DNA of 6,329 bases from Chloroflexota bacterium (GTDB lineage Bacteria > Chloroflexota > UBA4733). The stretch is taken from contig JANWJO010000202.1 of assembly GCA_025449435.1 (NCBI GenBank), forward strand, positions 1-6,329. The letters are read 5' to 3'. The position numbers and the translations under genes were made by a program. A model generated the notes under the pieces. It was not told where the DNA came from and searched no databases. It worked only from the letters and a program-made list of their open reading frames with translations. This document shows, one piece after another, positions 1 through 5,216 of this stretch. The number at the start of each line of letters is the position of its first letter. Within the stretch, counting starts at the first letter, position 1.

Positions 1-33
1 CGCATCATTTCGCTCGCTCCGGAGGTGTTGTAA
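1..33 (+). CDS. rplN: 50S ribosomal protein L14, 3' end only (partial)
   Basis: Reading from base 1, the codons give RIISLAPEVL followed by a TAA stop at 31-33. This closely matches the well known C-terminus of bacterial L14 (E. coli L14 ends in IISLAPEVL), and L14 is the gene normally found just upstream of L24. L14 is a large-subunit protein that binds 23S rRNA at the subunit interface. Only ten codons are inside the window, so the call rests on this short tail plus gene order. The TAA stop shares its last base with the ATG of rplX (TAATG), and the rplX Shine-Dalgarno sequence lies inside this coding tail, which suggests translational coupling. Confidence 0.88.
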   Translation, partial: RIISLAPEVL

Positions 34-368
34 TGGCCAAGATCAAGCGCGACGACACCGTGCTCATCATCTCGGGCAAAGATAAAGGCAAGCGGGGCAA
101 GATCACCGAAGTGCGCCCCAAGGAGCACAAGGTCGTCGTCGGCGGCTACAACCAGCACAAGCGGCACGTGCGCGCGCGCCAGCAAGCCAACGTGCTGCAA
201 GCTGGCATCGTGACGTTTGACGCGCCGCTGGACATTTCCAATGTGATGTTGGTGTGCCCCAACTGCGATAAGCCTACACGAGTCGGGCACCTGCTCGTGG
301 AAGGTAGCGAAAAGACGCGTGTGTGCAAGAATTGCGGGCAAGCAATCCCCAACCCGAAGATAAAGTAG
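33..368 (+). CDS. rplX: 50S ribosomal protein L24, zinc-ribbon form
   Basis: A 111-residue L24, an early-assembly large-subunit protein that binds the 5' domain of 23S rRNA and helps start 50S folding. The N-terminal KOW domain is clear (residues about 5-35, with the DTVLIISGKDKGKRGKI core), followed by the usual NQHKRH stretch near 40-45. The C-terminal half holds two CxxC pairs, Cys75/Cys78 and Cys98/Cys101, spaced as in L24 proteins that could bind zinc; E. coli L24 lacks a full set. The length is normal. The start is fixed by the GGAGGTG ribosome binding site at 21-27 and by the one-base overlap with the rplN stop. rplE follows after 12 bases. Nothing looks damaged. Zinc binding is inferred from the cysteines. 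Confidence 0.97.
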   Translation: MAKIKRDDTVLIISGKDKGKRGKITEVRPKEHKVVVGGYNQHKRHVRARQQANVLQAGIVTFDAPLDISNVMLVCPNCDKPTRVGHLLVEGSEKTRVCKNCGQAIPNPKIK

Positions 369-371
369 GAG
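367..371 (+). promoter_or_regulatory. Ribosome binding site of rplE
   Basis: AGGAG overlaps the TAG stop codon of rplX and lies 9 bases before ATG 381. It decides the rplE start. The in-frame TTG at 372 sits immediately after this motif with no usable spacing, so ATG 381 is preferred. The overlap of stop codon and binding site fits re-initiation by ribosomes that finish rplX. Confidence 0.75.
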
Positions 372-380
372 TTGCAGACA

Positions 381-926
381 ATGGCCGCGCGGCTCAAAGA
401 ACAATACGAGAACCAGATCAAACCGTCGCTTATGCGCGAGTTTAACTATCGCAACGCGATGCAAACGCCAACGGTACACAAGGTCGTGCTCAACGTAGGT
501 GTGGGTGATGGGCAGACCAACACCAAGGGCCTGGACGCCACCATTAAGGACATTTCCATCATCACCGGGCAAAAGCCGGTGGTGACCAAGGCCAAGCGCA
601 GCATCGCGGCGTTCAAGCTGCGGGCCGGCAACCAGGTGGGCGTCACCGTGACCTTGCGCGGTCAGCGCATGTACGAGTTTCTGGACCGGCTGATCAATAT
701 CGCGCTGCCACGTACACGCGACTTCCAAGGGGTGTCACCCAACTCGTTCGACGGGCGGGGCAACTACACCTTGGGGTTGCGCGAACAGCTGATCTTTCCA
801 GAGATCGAGTACGACAAGATCGACAAGCTGCGTGGGATGGAAATATCCGTCGTCACGACCGCTCGCACCGACCAGGAGGCACGCCGGCTGTTGCAGCTCA
901 TGGGCATGCCGTTCAAACGAGCCTAG
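381..926 (+). CDS. rplE: 50S ribosomal protein L5
   Basis: A 181-residue L5, the normal bacterial length. L5 binds 5S rRNA in the central protuberance of the large subunit and contacts the P-site tRNA. The N-terminal [10 protein letters not shown] segment (residues 34-43) is the conserved L5 start region. The most diagnostic block is at 109-141, where [20 protein letters not shown] runs into [14 protein letters not shown]. The C-terminus ends in [12 protein letters not shown], as in typical L5 (LL..MGMPF). ATG 381 is chosen over the in-frame TTG at 372 because it has the AGGAG site at good spacing. It lies between rplX (12 bases) and rpsN (23 bases). In E. coli the start of the L5 gene is the binding target of the S8 repressor; I could not recognise an equivalent structure here. 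Confidence 0.98.
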   Translation: MAARLKEQYENQIKPSLMREFNYRNAMQTPTVHKVVLNVGVGDGQTNTKGLDATIKDISIITGQKPVVTKAKRSIAAFKLRAGNQVGVTVTLRGQRMYEFLDRLINIALPRTRDFQGVSPNSFDGRGNYTLGLREQLIFPEIEYDKIDKLRGMEISVVTTARTDQEARRLLQLMGMPFKRA

Positions 927-949
927 ATCGACCGGAAGGAGCATAACCA

Positions 950-1135
950 ATGGCACGAACAGCCATGATTGCGGCCTGGCGCAAGAAACCAAAGCATCAG
1001 GTGCAAGTCCACCACCGTTGCCGGGTGTGCGGCCGTCCGCGCGGCTACATGCGTCAGTTCGGCTTGTGCCGGATCTGCTTCCGGGATATGGCCCTGCGCG
1101 GCGAATTGCCCGGCGTCACCAAGTCGAGCTGGTAG
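950..1135 (+). CDS. rpsN: 30S ribosomal protein S14, type Z (zinc-binding)
   Basis: A 61-residue S14 of the short type. S14 binds 16S rRNA in the head of the 30S subunit. The protein carries two CxxC pairs, Cys24/Cys27 and Cys40/Cys43, forming the expected zinc knuckle, and ends with the conserved [12 protein letters not shown] tail (family: PGVKKASW). The length and cysteines separate it from the roughly 100-residue, cysteine-free S14 of enterobacteria. The start is supported by GGAAGGAG at 934-941, eight bases before the ATG. The TAG stop at 1133-1135 is part of the rpsH ribosome binding site, with rpsH starting 8 bases later. This zinc form is usual in Gram-positive bacteria, Chloroflexota, Thermus and others; here it is the main-operon copy. 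Confidence 0.97.
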   Translation: MARTAMIAAWRKKPKHQVQVHHRCRVCGRPRGYMRQFGLCRICFRDMALRGELPGVTKSSW

Positions 1136-1139
1136 GAGG
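1134..1139 (+). promoter_or_regulatory. Ribosome binding site of rpsH
   Basis: A perfect AGGAGG that uses the last two bases of the rpsN stop codon (TAG at 1133-1135), 4 bases before ATG 1144. It fixes the rpsH start within a reading frame that is open far upstream (from 832) and supports coupling to rpsN translation. Confidence 0.8.
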
Positions 1140-1143
1140 CACG

Positions 1144-1542
1144 ATGAACGTCACTGACCCTATCGCCGATATGTTGACGCGCATTCGCAACGCGTCCATG
1201 GCCCGACACACCCACGTATTGATTCCTGCGTCCCAACTCAAGCGGTCGGTTGCCGCCGTGCTCAAGCGCGAAGGCTATATCGACGACTATGAGGAACTGC
1301 CGGAGGGCCCGCAGGGGCAGTTGCGCGTGACCCTGAAGTACACACCAGAGAAGAAGCCCGTCATCGTTGGGCTCAAGCGCGTGAGCCGGCCCGGTTTGCG
1401 CGTCTACGCCCGCCGGGGCCAGATCCCGCGCGTTATGGGAGGCCTGGGCACGGCGATCGTCTCCACATCACGTGGTGTTATGACCGGCAAACAAGCGTAT
1501 TACGAGCGCGTGGGTGGCGAGGTCCTCTGCTATATCTGGTAG
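1144..1542 (+). CDS. rpsH: 30S ribosomal protein S8
   Basis: A 132-residue S8, the usual length. S8 binds helix 21 of 16S rRNA and organises the central domain of the 30S subunit; in E. coli it also represses the spc operon by binding its mRNA. The N-terminus ([13 protein letters not shown], residues 5-17) and the C-terminal signature [12 protein letters not shown] (107-118) followed by [10 protein letters not shown] (123-132) are typical. The reading frame stays open upstream to 832, but that part overlaps rplE and rpsN in another frame and is not S8-like. The AGGAGG at 1134-1139 and the family N-terminus fix ATG 1144. It is followed by the largest gap in the window, 99 bases with hairpins. 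If S8 autoregulates here, that gap and the rplX-rplE junction are the first places to test; this is inference. Confidence 0.98.
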   Translation: MNVTDPIADMLTRIRNASMARHTHVLIPASQLKRSVAAVLKREGYIDDYEELPEGPQGQLRVTLKYTPEKKPVIVGLKRVSRPGLRVYARRGQIPRVMGGLGTAIVSTSRGVMTGKQAYYERVGGEVLCYIW

Positions 1543-1553
1543 TGCGGACCCGA

Positions 1554-1570
1554 GTGGCCCTGAGGGCCAC
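1554..1570 (+). other. Perfect 7-bp hairpin in the rpsH-rplF gap
   Basis: GTGGCCC (1554-1560), a three-base TGA loop, then GGGCCAC (1564-1570) form a perfect GC-rich stem 11 bases after the rpsH stop. No run of T follows, so it does not look like a classical intrinsic terminator. Possible roles are stabilising or processing the mRNA 3' end of rpsH, attenuation, or protein binding. The pairing is seen directly; the role is unknown. Confidence 0.55.
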
Positions 1571-1573
1571 CGG

Positions 1574-1590
1574 CCTGCTGCCAGAGCAGG
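1574..1590 (+). other. Second hairpin in the rpsH-rplF gap
   Basis: CCTGCT (1574-1579), a five-base loop GCCAG, then AGCAGG (1585-1590) form a perfect 6-bp stem only three bases after the first hairpin. A competing short pairing (GGCC at 1565-1568 with GGCC at 1572-1575) would disrupt both stems, though it looks weaker. There is no T tract. The tandem arrangement is visible in the sequence; a regulatory role is inference. Confidence 0.5.
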
Positions 1591-1601
1591 AAGCAAGGGC
1601 G

Positions 1602-1610
1602 TGGTACACT
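1602..1610 (+). promoter_or_regulatory. Possible weak internal promoter (extended -10) before rplF
   Basis: TGGTACACT resembles an extended -10 element: a TGn followed by a hexamer matching TATAAT at four of six positions. It sits after the two hairpins and 31 bases before the rplF start. There is no recognisable -35 box at the usual distance (about 1582-1587). A chance match is quite possible in this length of sequence. Confidence 0.25.
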
Positions 1611-1641
1611 CGTTGGTTGCGTCCGGAAGGGAAAACCTCAC

Positions 1642-2208
1642 ATGTCTCGAATTGGCCGGCAACCCATCTCGTTGCCTGCTGGTGTCAAAGTGACCATCGA
1701 TGCGGATAACGTCAAGGTGGAAGGCCCGAAGGGCACGCTCAACCGTCACGTTCCAGCGCCGATCTCGGTTGCCCTGGAGGATGGCCGTCTGGTCGTCTCC
1801 CGGCCCGACGATGAAGCCAAGTCACGGGCACTCCACGGCCTCACGCGCTCATTACTCGCCAACATGGTGACGGGTGTCTCCACGGGGTTCACGCGGTCGC
1901 TACAGATTACGGGTGTCGGTTATCGCGCCCAAGTGATGGGCAAGAACCTGGTGTTGTTGGTTGGGCTCACAACCCCAGTCGAGGTGCTGCCGCCGCCGGG
2001 CGTGACCTTCAGTGTAGACCAGGTGCAGGGCCAGCGCGGCGCCGAAAGCCGCGTACACGTCTCGGGCATCGACAAGGAAGCGGTGGGCGCCATCGCCAGC
2101 CAGATCCGCGCGGTGCGCAAACCAGAGCCCTACCTTGGCAAGGGGATCCGCTACACCGACGAGGTGATCCGGCGCAAGGCCGGCAAGGCCGGCGGCAAGA
2201 AGAAGTAG
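1642..2208 (+). CDS. rplF: 50S ribosomal protein L6
   Basis: A 188-residue L6, which has two similar alpha/beta domains and binds 23S rRNA near the factor-binding site and the sarcin-ricin loop. Domain 1 starts SRIGRQPISLPAGV (2-15) with VEGPKGTL at 26-33. The joint HGLTRSLLANMVTGVSTGF (65-83) and ITGVGYRAQ (89-97) are standard. The L6 signature KPEPYLGKGIRYTDEV lies at 160-175. The tail is KAGKAGGKKK, encoded in part by two tandem 9-base AAGGCCGGC units (2176-2193). Two oddities appear in domain 2: VGLTTPVEV replaces the common LGFSHPVEx, and the stretch at about 122-142 is roughly seven residues longer than in E. coli L6. The binding site GGAAGGG at 1625-1631 fits ATG 1642. It is the first gene after the 99-base gap. 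Confidence 0.97.
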   Translation: MSRIGRQPISLPAGVKVTIDADNVKVEGPKGTLNRHVPAPISVALEDGRLVVSRPDDEAKSRALHGLTRSLLANMVTGVSTGFTRSLQITGVGYRAQVMGKNLVLLVGLTTPVEVLPPPGVTFSVDQVQGQRGAESRVHVSGIDKEAVGAIASQIRAVRKPEPYLGKGIRYTDEVIRRKAGKAGGKKK

Positions 2209-2218
2209 GTGAGCACCT

Positions 2219-2587
2219 GTGTATAACCGCCCTGATGCCCGCACGGGCCGTTTCCGCCGCGCTCGCCGCGTGCGTGCCCGCATCGCCGCCGCCGCGTCAC
2301 GGCCCCGGCTGTCGATTCACCGCTCATCGGAACACATTTATGCCCAAGTGATCGACGACGCGACCCACGCCACCGTGGCGTCAGCATCGACGCTCGAACA
2401 AGACCTCAAGTCGCGGCTCGCCGGGTTGAGCAAGGCCAAGCAGGCCGAAGTGGTGGGCACGGCGGTCGCCGAACGAGCGATCACCAAGGGTGTGAAGCAC
2501 GTCGCCTTTGATCGCGGCGGCTTCCGCTACCACGGTCGGGTGCAGGCGCTCGCTGAGGGCGCTCGCCAAGCCGGGCTGGATTTCTAG
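2219..2587 (+). CDS. rplR: 50S ribosomal protein L18
   Basis: A 122-residue L18, a 5S rRNA-binding protein of the central protuberance that works next to L5. The N-terminus is strongly basic ([15 protein letters not shown], 8-22), followed by [20 protein letters not shown] (27-46), the hallmark of bacterial L18. The C-terminus has [20 protein letters not shown] (96-115) and ends GLDF, as in the family. The start is a GTG; no in-frame ATG exists near the expected N-terminus, and AGGTGAG (2207-2213) overlaps the rplF stop codon at a spacing of 5 bases. rplF is 10 bases upstream, and a 46-base gap with a hairpin separates it from rpsE. Length is normal and nothing is missing. Confidence 0.96.
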   Translation: MYNRPDARTGRFRRARRVRARIAAAASRPRLSIHRSSEHIYAQVIDDATHATVASASTLEQDLKSRLAGLSKAKQAEVVGTAVAERAITKGVKHVAFDRGGFRYHGRVQALAEGARQAGLDF

Positions 2588-2588
2588 G

Positions 2589-2609
2589 CGCGACGGTTCA
2601 ACGGTCGCG
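2589..2609 (+). other. Hairpin in the rplR-rpsE gap
   Basis: CGCGAC (2589-2594) and GTCGCG (2604-2609) pair perfectly around a nine-base loop, starting directly after the rplR stop codon and ending 15 bases before the rpsE binding site. No T tract follows, so a terminator is unlikely. It could stabilise the mRNA or affect rpsE translation. Only the pairing is seen; six base pairs in GC-rich DNA can arise by chance. Confidence 0.4.
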
Positions 2610-2624
2610 AGACAACAGAGGGAC

Positions 2625-2628
2625 GGAG
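2625..2628 (+). promoter_or_regulatory. Ribosome binding site of rpsE
   Basis: GGAG lies 5 bases before GTG 2634 and decides the rpsE start, because the frame is open upstream into rplR (from 2508) and no ATG is available at the family N-terminus. Confidence 0.65.
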
Positions 2629-2633
2629 CAACA

Positions 2634-3155
2634 GTGCCGAAGATCGATGCCAACCGGCTGACCCAATTGGAGGAACGCGTGGTGGATATCCGCCGCGTAT
2701 CCAAAGTGGTCAAGGGCGGCCGCCGCTTCAACTATAGCGTCGTGGCCGTCGTGGGCGATAAAGCTGGCCACGTTGGCGCAGGGATCGGCAAAGCTGCCGA
2801 GGTGCCCGATGCCATTCGCAAAGCGGTGGACGATGCCAAGAAACACATCGTCACGGTGGCGCTGGCGGAACATACGATCCCGCACCCCACGCAGGCGCGC
2901 TTTTGCGCGTCCAATGTGGTGCTGCGCCCGGCCTCGCCAGGCACCGGCGTGATCGCCGGCGCCGCCGTACGCGCGGTGGTGGAATCGGCCGGGGTGCGTG
3001 ACGTGTTGAGCAAGACGTTGGGAAGTTCCAACAAGGTGAACACGGTGGCCGCCACGCTGGAGGCCCTGAAGACGTTAGAAACGCCGGAAATGGTCGCGCG
3101 GCGCCGTCACGTCACCACCGAGTACTTAGTGGGGAAGCGAGCGACAGCGCGATGA
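2634..3155 (+). CDS. rpsE: 30S ribosomal protein S5
   Basis: A 173-residue S5, which sits at the 30S decoding region and affects translation accuracy. The N-terminal RNA-binding domain has ERVVDIRRVSKVVKGGRRFN (14-33); KVVKGGR is the loop where spectinomycin resistance mutations occur in E. coli. It continues with VVAVVGDKAGHVGAGIGKAA (36-55) and EVPDAIRKAV. The C-terminal domain has LRPASPGTGVIAGAAVRAV (97-115) and LGSSNKVN (129-136). GTG 2634 is chosen because it has a GGAG site and matches the family N-terminus; the frame upstream to 2508 is the L18 gene in another frame. Departures: Ala49 where many S5 proteins have an aromatic residue (GYG or GFG), and RFCAS at 89-93 where RFGA is common. 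Its TGA stop overlaps the rpmD ATG. Confidence 0.97.
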   Translation: MPKIDANRLTQLEERVVDIRRVSKVVKGGRRFNYSVVAVVGDKAGHVGAGIGKAAEVPDAIRKAVDDAKKHIVTVALAEHTIPHPTQARFCASNVVLRPASPGTGVIAGAAVRAVVESAGVRDVLSKTLGSSNKVNTVAATLEALKTLETPEMVARRRHVTTEYLVGKRATAR

Positions 3156-3361
3156 GTGGCATGCTCCGGGTCACCTATAAGGTGAGTTCCATCGGACATA
3201 AGAAGAATCACAAGCTCACCGTGCGGTCGCTCGGACTGTACAAGCTCAACCATACGGTAGAGCTGCCCGACCGTCCCGAGGTGAGGGCCATGCTCAACTC
3301 GGTGAAACATTTGGTGACGTGGGAAGAGGCTCCGGCAGCGCCCACTGGCGAGCAAGAGTAA
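3152..3361 (+). CDS. rpmD: 50S ribosomal protein L30
   Basis: A 69-residue L30, a small large-subunit protein. The family pattern is clear: LRVTYKVSSIGHKKNHKLTV (5-24), then RSLGLYKLNHTVELPD (25-40) and MLNSVKHLV (47-55). The core ends near residue 57; the last dozen residues (EEAPAAPTGEQE) are an acidic, proline/alanine-rich tail beyond the usual roughly 60-residue protein. The IGH where IGR is common in E. coli-like L30 is a lineage-type difference. The start overlaps the rpsE stop (ATGA at 3152-3155) and has no strong Shine-Dalgarno sequence, so translation probably depends on ribosomes finishing rpsE. A second in-frame ATG at 3161 is possible. rplO follows after 12 bases. Confidence 0.95.
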   Translation: MSGMLRVTYKVSSIGHKKNHKLTVRSLGLYKLNHTVELPDRPEVRAMLNSVKHLVTWEEAPAAPTGEQE

Positions 3362-3373
3362 GGAGCCCACGGG

Positions 3374-3880
3374 ATGCAACTGCATGATCTCCGGCCCCAG
3401 CCAGGGGCCACGCATCACGACAAGCGCGTTGGGCGCGGCACCGGCTCGGGCCACGGTAAGACGTCCGGCAAGGGGACCAAGGGCCAGAAGGCGCGGCGGA
3501 GAGGCGAGTTTACCCCGAAGTTTGAAGGCGGCCAGACGCCGTTCCTCGAGCGCCTGCCGTTGCGCCGCGGCTTTCGTAACACATTGTTCCAAAAGCGGTA
3601 TACAGTGGTCAACTTCGACATCCTGGAGCGTCTGGACGACGGCGCCACGGTCACACTCGACTCCTTGGCCGCATTGCGACTGATTAAGCCGCGCTTCGCC
3701 GGCACGGGCCCGTTTATGGGCCTGAAGGTGCTCGGCGACGGGACGTTGACCAAGCGCCTCATCGTCGAGGCTTCCAAAGTGTCCAAGGCAGCCCGCGCGC
3801 GCATCGAAGAACTGGGCGGCACGGTCAACGAGCTGGACCGGGCTGCACCCGACGCCACCACTGAGCCCGACCAAGGATAA
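3374..3880 (+). CDS. rplO: 50S ribosomal protein L15
   Basis: A 168-residue L15, a late-assembly large-subunit protein that threads a basic extension into 23S rRNA. The N-terminus MQLHDLRPQPGA leads into the glycine/lysine-rich RVGRGTGSGHGKTSGKGTKG (18-37), then FEGGQTPFLERLPLRRGF (50-67), all typical. The globular C-terminal domain includes GLKVLGDGTLTKRLIVEA (116-133) and SKAARARIEELGG (137-149), matching the L15 signature region. The protein is somewhat longer than the usual 145-150 residues because of an acidic tail after residue 155 (RAAPDATTEPDQG). TAAGGAG at 3359-3365, overlapping the rpmD stop, gives an ideal binding site for ATG 3374. secY starts five bases after its stop, the standard order. 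Confidence 0.97.
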   Translation: MQLHDLRPQPGATHHDKRVGRGTGSGHGKTSGKGTKGQKARRRGEFTPKFEGGQTPFLERLPLRRGFRNTLFQKRYTVVNFDILERLDDGATVTLDSLAALRLIKPRFAGTGPFMGLKVLGDGTLTKRLIVEASKVSKAARARIEELGGTVNELDRAAPDATTEPDQG

Positions 3881-3885
3881 CGGCT

Positions 3886-5211
3886 GTGAACGAGTCGCTG
3901 GAGAACCTGCTCTCCGCCTGGCGCCTACCCGATCTCCGGCGAAAGCTGCTCGTTACCCTGGGCTTGCTGCTGATCTTCCGGTTCATTGCCCATGTGCCCA
4001 TCCCTGGCGTCAACCTGCAAGCGCTGAGCCAGTTGTTCCAAACCAACCAGGTTATCTCGATGCTCGACCTGTTTTCAGGTGGTGCGCTGTCGAGCTTCTC
4101 GGTGGCGGCGCTGGGCGTCTATCCCTACATCACGGCGACCATTGTGATGCAACTGTTATCGCCCATCATCCCGCAGCTCGAGGCCTTGAGCAAAGAGGGC
4201 GAGCAAGGACGCAACAAGATCAACCAGTACACGCGGCTGCTCACGGTCCCGCTGGCCTTTCTACAAGGCTTTGGCCAGGTGCAGCTGCTCCACTCAGCGC
4301 AGGGTGCGGCGGCCGGCGCACAAGTGATCCCAACCTTCGGCTTCATCGGTGTAGACCTGCCGACTTTCTTACAGAGCCTGGCCATGCTGGTCACCTTGAC
4401 CTGCGGAACCATGCTGCTCGTGTGGATCGGTGAGTTGATCACCGAAAACGGCATCGGCAACGGGATCTCGCTCATCATCTTCGCGGGCATCGTGTCACGC
4501 CTTCCCACACTAGGTCAGCAAACGGTCGTCGCCGGCAACAGCATCGTCGGCCCAGTGGTGCTGGCGCTCGTCGCGGTGGTGCTGGTGGTGGGCATCGTAC
4601 TGATCTATCAAGGCGAGCGTCGCATCCGCGTGGAGTATGCGCGGCGCATGCGCGGCGGCCGCATGATGCAAGGGTCGAGCACCCACATCCCGTTGCGCGT
4701 CAACTCGGCAGGCATGATCCCGCTGATCTTCGCCATGTCCATCATGCTGTTTCCGGCCACCGTGTCGTCGTACTTCACCGCCTCAACGGTGGTGTGGGTG
4801 GCGGCGGGAGCGACGTTCATTTACAACTTATTCAATAGCCAGGGCGGGCTGTACTGGGTGCTGTACTTTTTCCTGGTGTTTGGGTTCACCTATTTCTACA
4901 CGCTCATCATCTTCCAGCAACAACAGTTGCCGGAGAACCTGCAAAAGAATGGTGGCTTCATCCCGGGCATCCGTCCGGGCCGGCAAACGGCAGAGTATTT
5001 GCTGCGCGTGCTCAATCGCATCACGATACTGGGCGCGCTGTTCCTCGGGGTGGTCGCCATATCGCCGTTTCTGGTGCGAACGGCTGCCAATACCCAAACG
5101 CTCACACTGTCGAGTACTGGCTTATTGATCGTGGTGGGCGTGGTCCTCGACACCATGAAACAACTTGAAGCGCAATTGTTGATGCGCAAGTACCAAGGGT
5201 TCATCCGGTAG
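3886..5211 (+). CDS. secY: Sec translocon channel protein SecY
   Basis: A 441-residue SecY, the membrane pore subunit that with SecE and SecG passes unfolded proteins across the membrane, driven by SecA or the ribosome. Ten membrane segments can be traced at about 20-38, 66-93, 117-135, 160-181, 190-206, 220-241, 273-292, 320-343, 376-396 and 405-424. The plug region is MLDLFSGGALSSFSVAALGV (59-78). The cytoplasmic loop GERRIRVEYARR (243-254) and the loop GGFIPGIRPGRQTAEYL (356-372) hold the conserved basic residues; Arg363 aligns with the functionally critical Arg357 of E. coli SecY. The C-terminus LLMRKYQGFIR is conserved. The start is GTG, with AAGG at 3873-3876 near the rplO stop. Length is normal. 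adk follows after five bases. Confidence 0.98.
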   Translation: MNESLENLLSAWRLPDLRRKLLVTLGLLLIFRFIAHVPIPGVNLQALSQLFQTNQVISMLDLFSGGALSSFSVAALGVYPYITATIVMQLLSPIIPQLEALSKEGEQGRNKINQYTRLLTVPLAFLQGFGQVQLLHSAQGAAAGAQVIPTFGFIGVDLPTFLQSLAMLVTLTCGTMLLVWIGELITENGIGNGISLIIFAGIVSRLPTLGQQTVVAGNSIVGPVVLALVAVVLVVGIVLIYQGERRIRVEYARRMRGGRMMQGSSTHIPLRVNSAGMIPLIFAMSIMLFPATVSSYFTASTVVWVAAGATFIYNLFNSQGGLYWVLYFFLVFGFTYFYTLIIFQQQQLPENLQKNGGFIPGIRPGRQTAEYLLRVLNRITILGALFLGVVAISPFLVRTAANTQTLTLSSTGLLIVVGVVLDTMKQLEAQLLMRKYQGFIR

Positions 5212-5216
5212 CCGTG

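Noticed and set aside
372..380. TTG start three codons upstream for rplE
   Set aside because: It abuts the AGGAG motif with no spacing, while ATG 381 has good spacing and matches the family.
832..1143. Possible N-terminal extension of S8
   Set aside because: The upstream part overlaps rplE and rpsN in another frame and is unlike S8; AGGAGG before ATG 1144 and the family N-terminus fix the start.
1554..1590. Tandem hairpins as an intrinsic terminator after rpsH
   Set aside because: No T-rich tract follows either stem, and the downstream genes belong to the same conserved operon order.
2176..2193. Tandem 9-base AAGGCCGGC repeat at the end of rplF
   Set aside because: Two units encoding a Lys/Ala/Gly tail of L6; such basic tails are common and the repeat is too short to suggest a separate element.
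2508..2633. Possible N-terminal extension of S5
   Set aside because: It runs inside rplR in another frame and lacks S5 similarity; GTG 2634 has a binding site and gives a normal S5 length.
3107..3874. A 255-codon open frame on the - strand opposite rpsE, rpmD and rplO
   Set aside because: It lies wholly opposite three well conserved ribosomal genes, its protein resembles no family I know, and long antisense frames are expected in GC-rich coding DNA.
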